From Limnohabitans radicicola (GTDB taxonomy: Bacteria > Pseudomonadota > Gammaproteobacteria > Burkholderiales > Burkholderiaceae_C): a stretch of 64,000 nucleotides of DNA. Shown piece by piece: positions 63,823 to 64,000 of the stretch (position 1 is the stretch's first letter; every line of letters starts with the position of its first letter). The position numbers were made by a program, and so were the translations under genes. The stretch is taken from NCBI RefSeq assembly GCF_014837235.1, contig NZ_JACYFT010000001.1, positions 571,688 to 635,687 on the forward strand, in the 5' to 3' direction. The notes under the pieces are model-generated. The model saw only the letters and a program-made list of their open reading frames with translations. It ran no database searches and was not told where the DNA came from.

Positions 63823-63853
63823 GCCGCCAGCCAGCCCCTGAGGCGCTGGCGGC
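63823..63853. repeat. Hairpin between the FAH-family gene and the TetR gene
   Basis: GCCGCCAGC (63823-63831) pairs with GCTGGCGGC (63845-63853) around a 13-base loop. There is no T-run on either strand. It lies just past the stop of the upstream partial gene and may end its transcript weakly. Confidence 0.4.
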
Positions 63854-63866
63854 ATGGGATGCACGG

Positions 63867-64000
63867 TCAGGCCTTGAAGGCGACCACTTTCTGGGTTTGT
63901 GTGCCCAGGCCATCGATGCCCAGGTGCATCACGTCGCCGCGCTTGAGGTAGACCGGCGCGGGCTTGCCGTCCTTCTTCACCCCCATGCCCACACCGGGAG
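63867..64000 (-). CDS. Fumarylacetoacetate hydrolase family protein, 3' end only
   Basis: The last 44 codons of a minus-strand gene truncated by the window edge. The residues PGVGMGVKKDGKPAPVYL, then LKRGDVMHLGIDGLGTQ and QKVVAFKA before the stop are the typical C-terminus of the FAH/2-keto-4-pentenoate hydratase family. Substrate cannot be told. The TetR gene begins about 148 bases downstream. Confidence 0.75.
   Translation of the reverse strand, partial: PGVGMGVKKDGKPAPVYLKRGDVMHLGIDGLGTQTQKVVAFKA

Overview
The window is a GC-rich, densely coded chromosomal segment of a Gram-negative bacterium. The combination of tandem OmpC-like porins, a TctD/TctE-controlled TctABC tricarboxylate carrier with Bug-type binding protein, a complete general secretion (T2SS) operon, ubiquinone synthesis by Coq7 and zwf with a HexR-like regulator points to Betaproteobacteria, order Burkholderiales, probably near Comamonadaceae. 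That placement is an inference from gene content. No rRNA, tRNA, insertion sequence, integrase or CRISPR array was seen. Most of the window is core genome, and the less ordinary material lies in promoters, small intergenic elements and gene fusions or insertions.

Layout. 0-4.3 kb: cytochrome c4, engB, an alpha/beta hydrolase and two tandem lipid A acyltransferases. 4.5-8.4 kb: an HTH protein of unknown function, then groES-groEL behind a perfect CIRCE operator, then a membrane protein fused to a cupredoxin. 8.4-13.4 kb: a sugar-phosphate locus (pgi-tal divergent from zwf-hexR). 13.4-18.6 kb: tctED divergent from tctCBA. 18.6-25.3 kb: a Dpp/Opp-type peptide ABC transporter operon with an M20 amidohydrolase inserted. 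25.5-33.7 kb: outer-membrane proteins (Tsx-like, two porins, TonB receptor) interspersed with coq7, an OsmC protein and a possible small RNA. 33.8-48.0 kb: ilvA, gspC, and the gspGHIJKLMNDE-(MipA-like)-F operon, then a 5'-nucleotidase. 48.0-56.0 kb: a long minus-strand series (EamA transporter, htpX, DUF3025, pyrC, aspartoacylase-like, gltLKJI). 56.2-59.9 kb: a LysR regulator, an Atm1-like exporter and two hotdog thioesterases. 59.9-64.0 kb: a beta-oxidation-like operon headed by a TetR regulator, and the end of a fumarylacetoacetate hydrolase family gene.

How parts work together. HexR-like regulation probably couples zwf to tal-pgi. TctDE probably senses tricarboxylates and drives tctCBA; two direct repeats with an 11-bp period in the divergent promoter look like its binding site. 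The TetR gene carries a 6-6-6 palindrome just upstream of its start, and a near-identical copy (23 of 25 bases) lies 33 kb away between the OsmC gene and the TonB receptor, which suggests a shared regulon and is the strongest new lead here.

Other leads: a five-TM/cupredoxin fusion with three His-rich stretches; a three-hairpin candidate sRNA; a porin whose signal peptide is broken by a one-base shift; a MipA-like gene embedded in the T2SS operon; and an htpX terminator hairpin that contains the start codon of the next gene.
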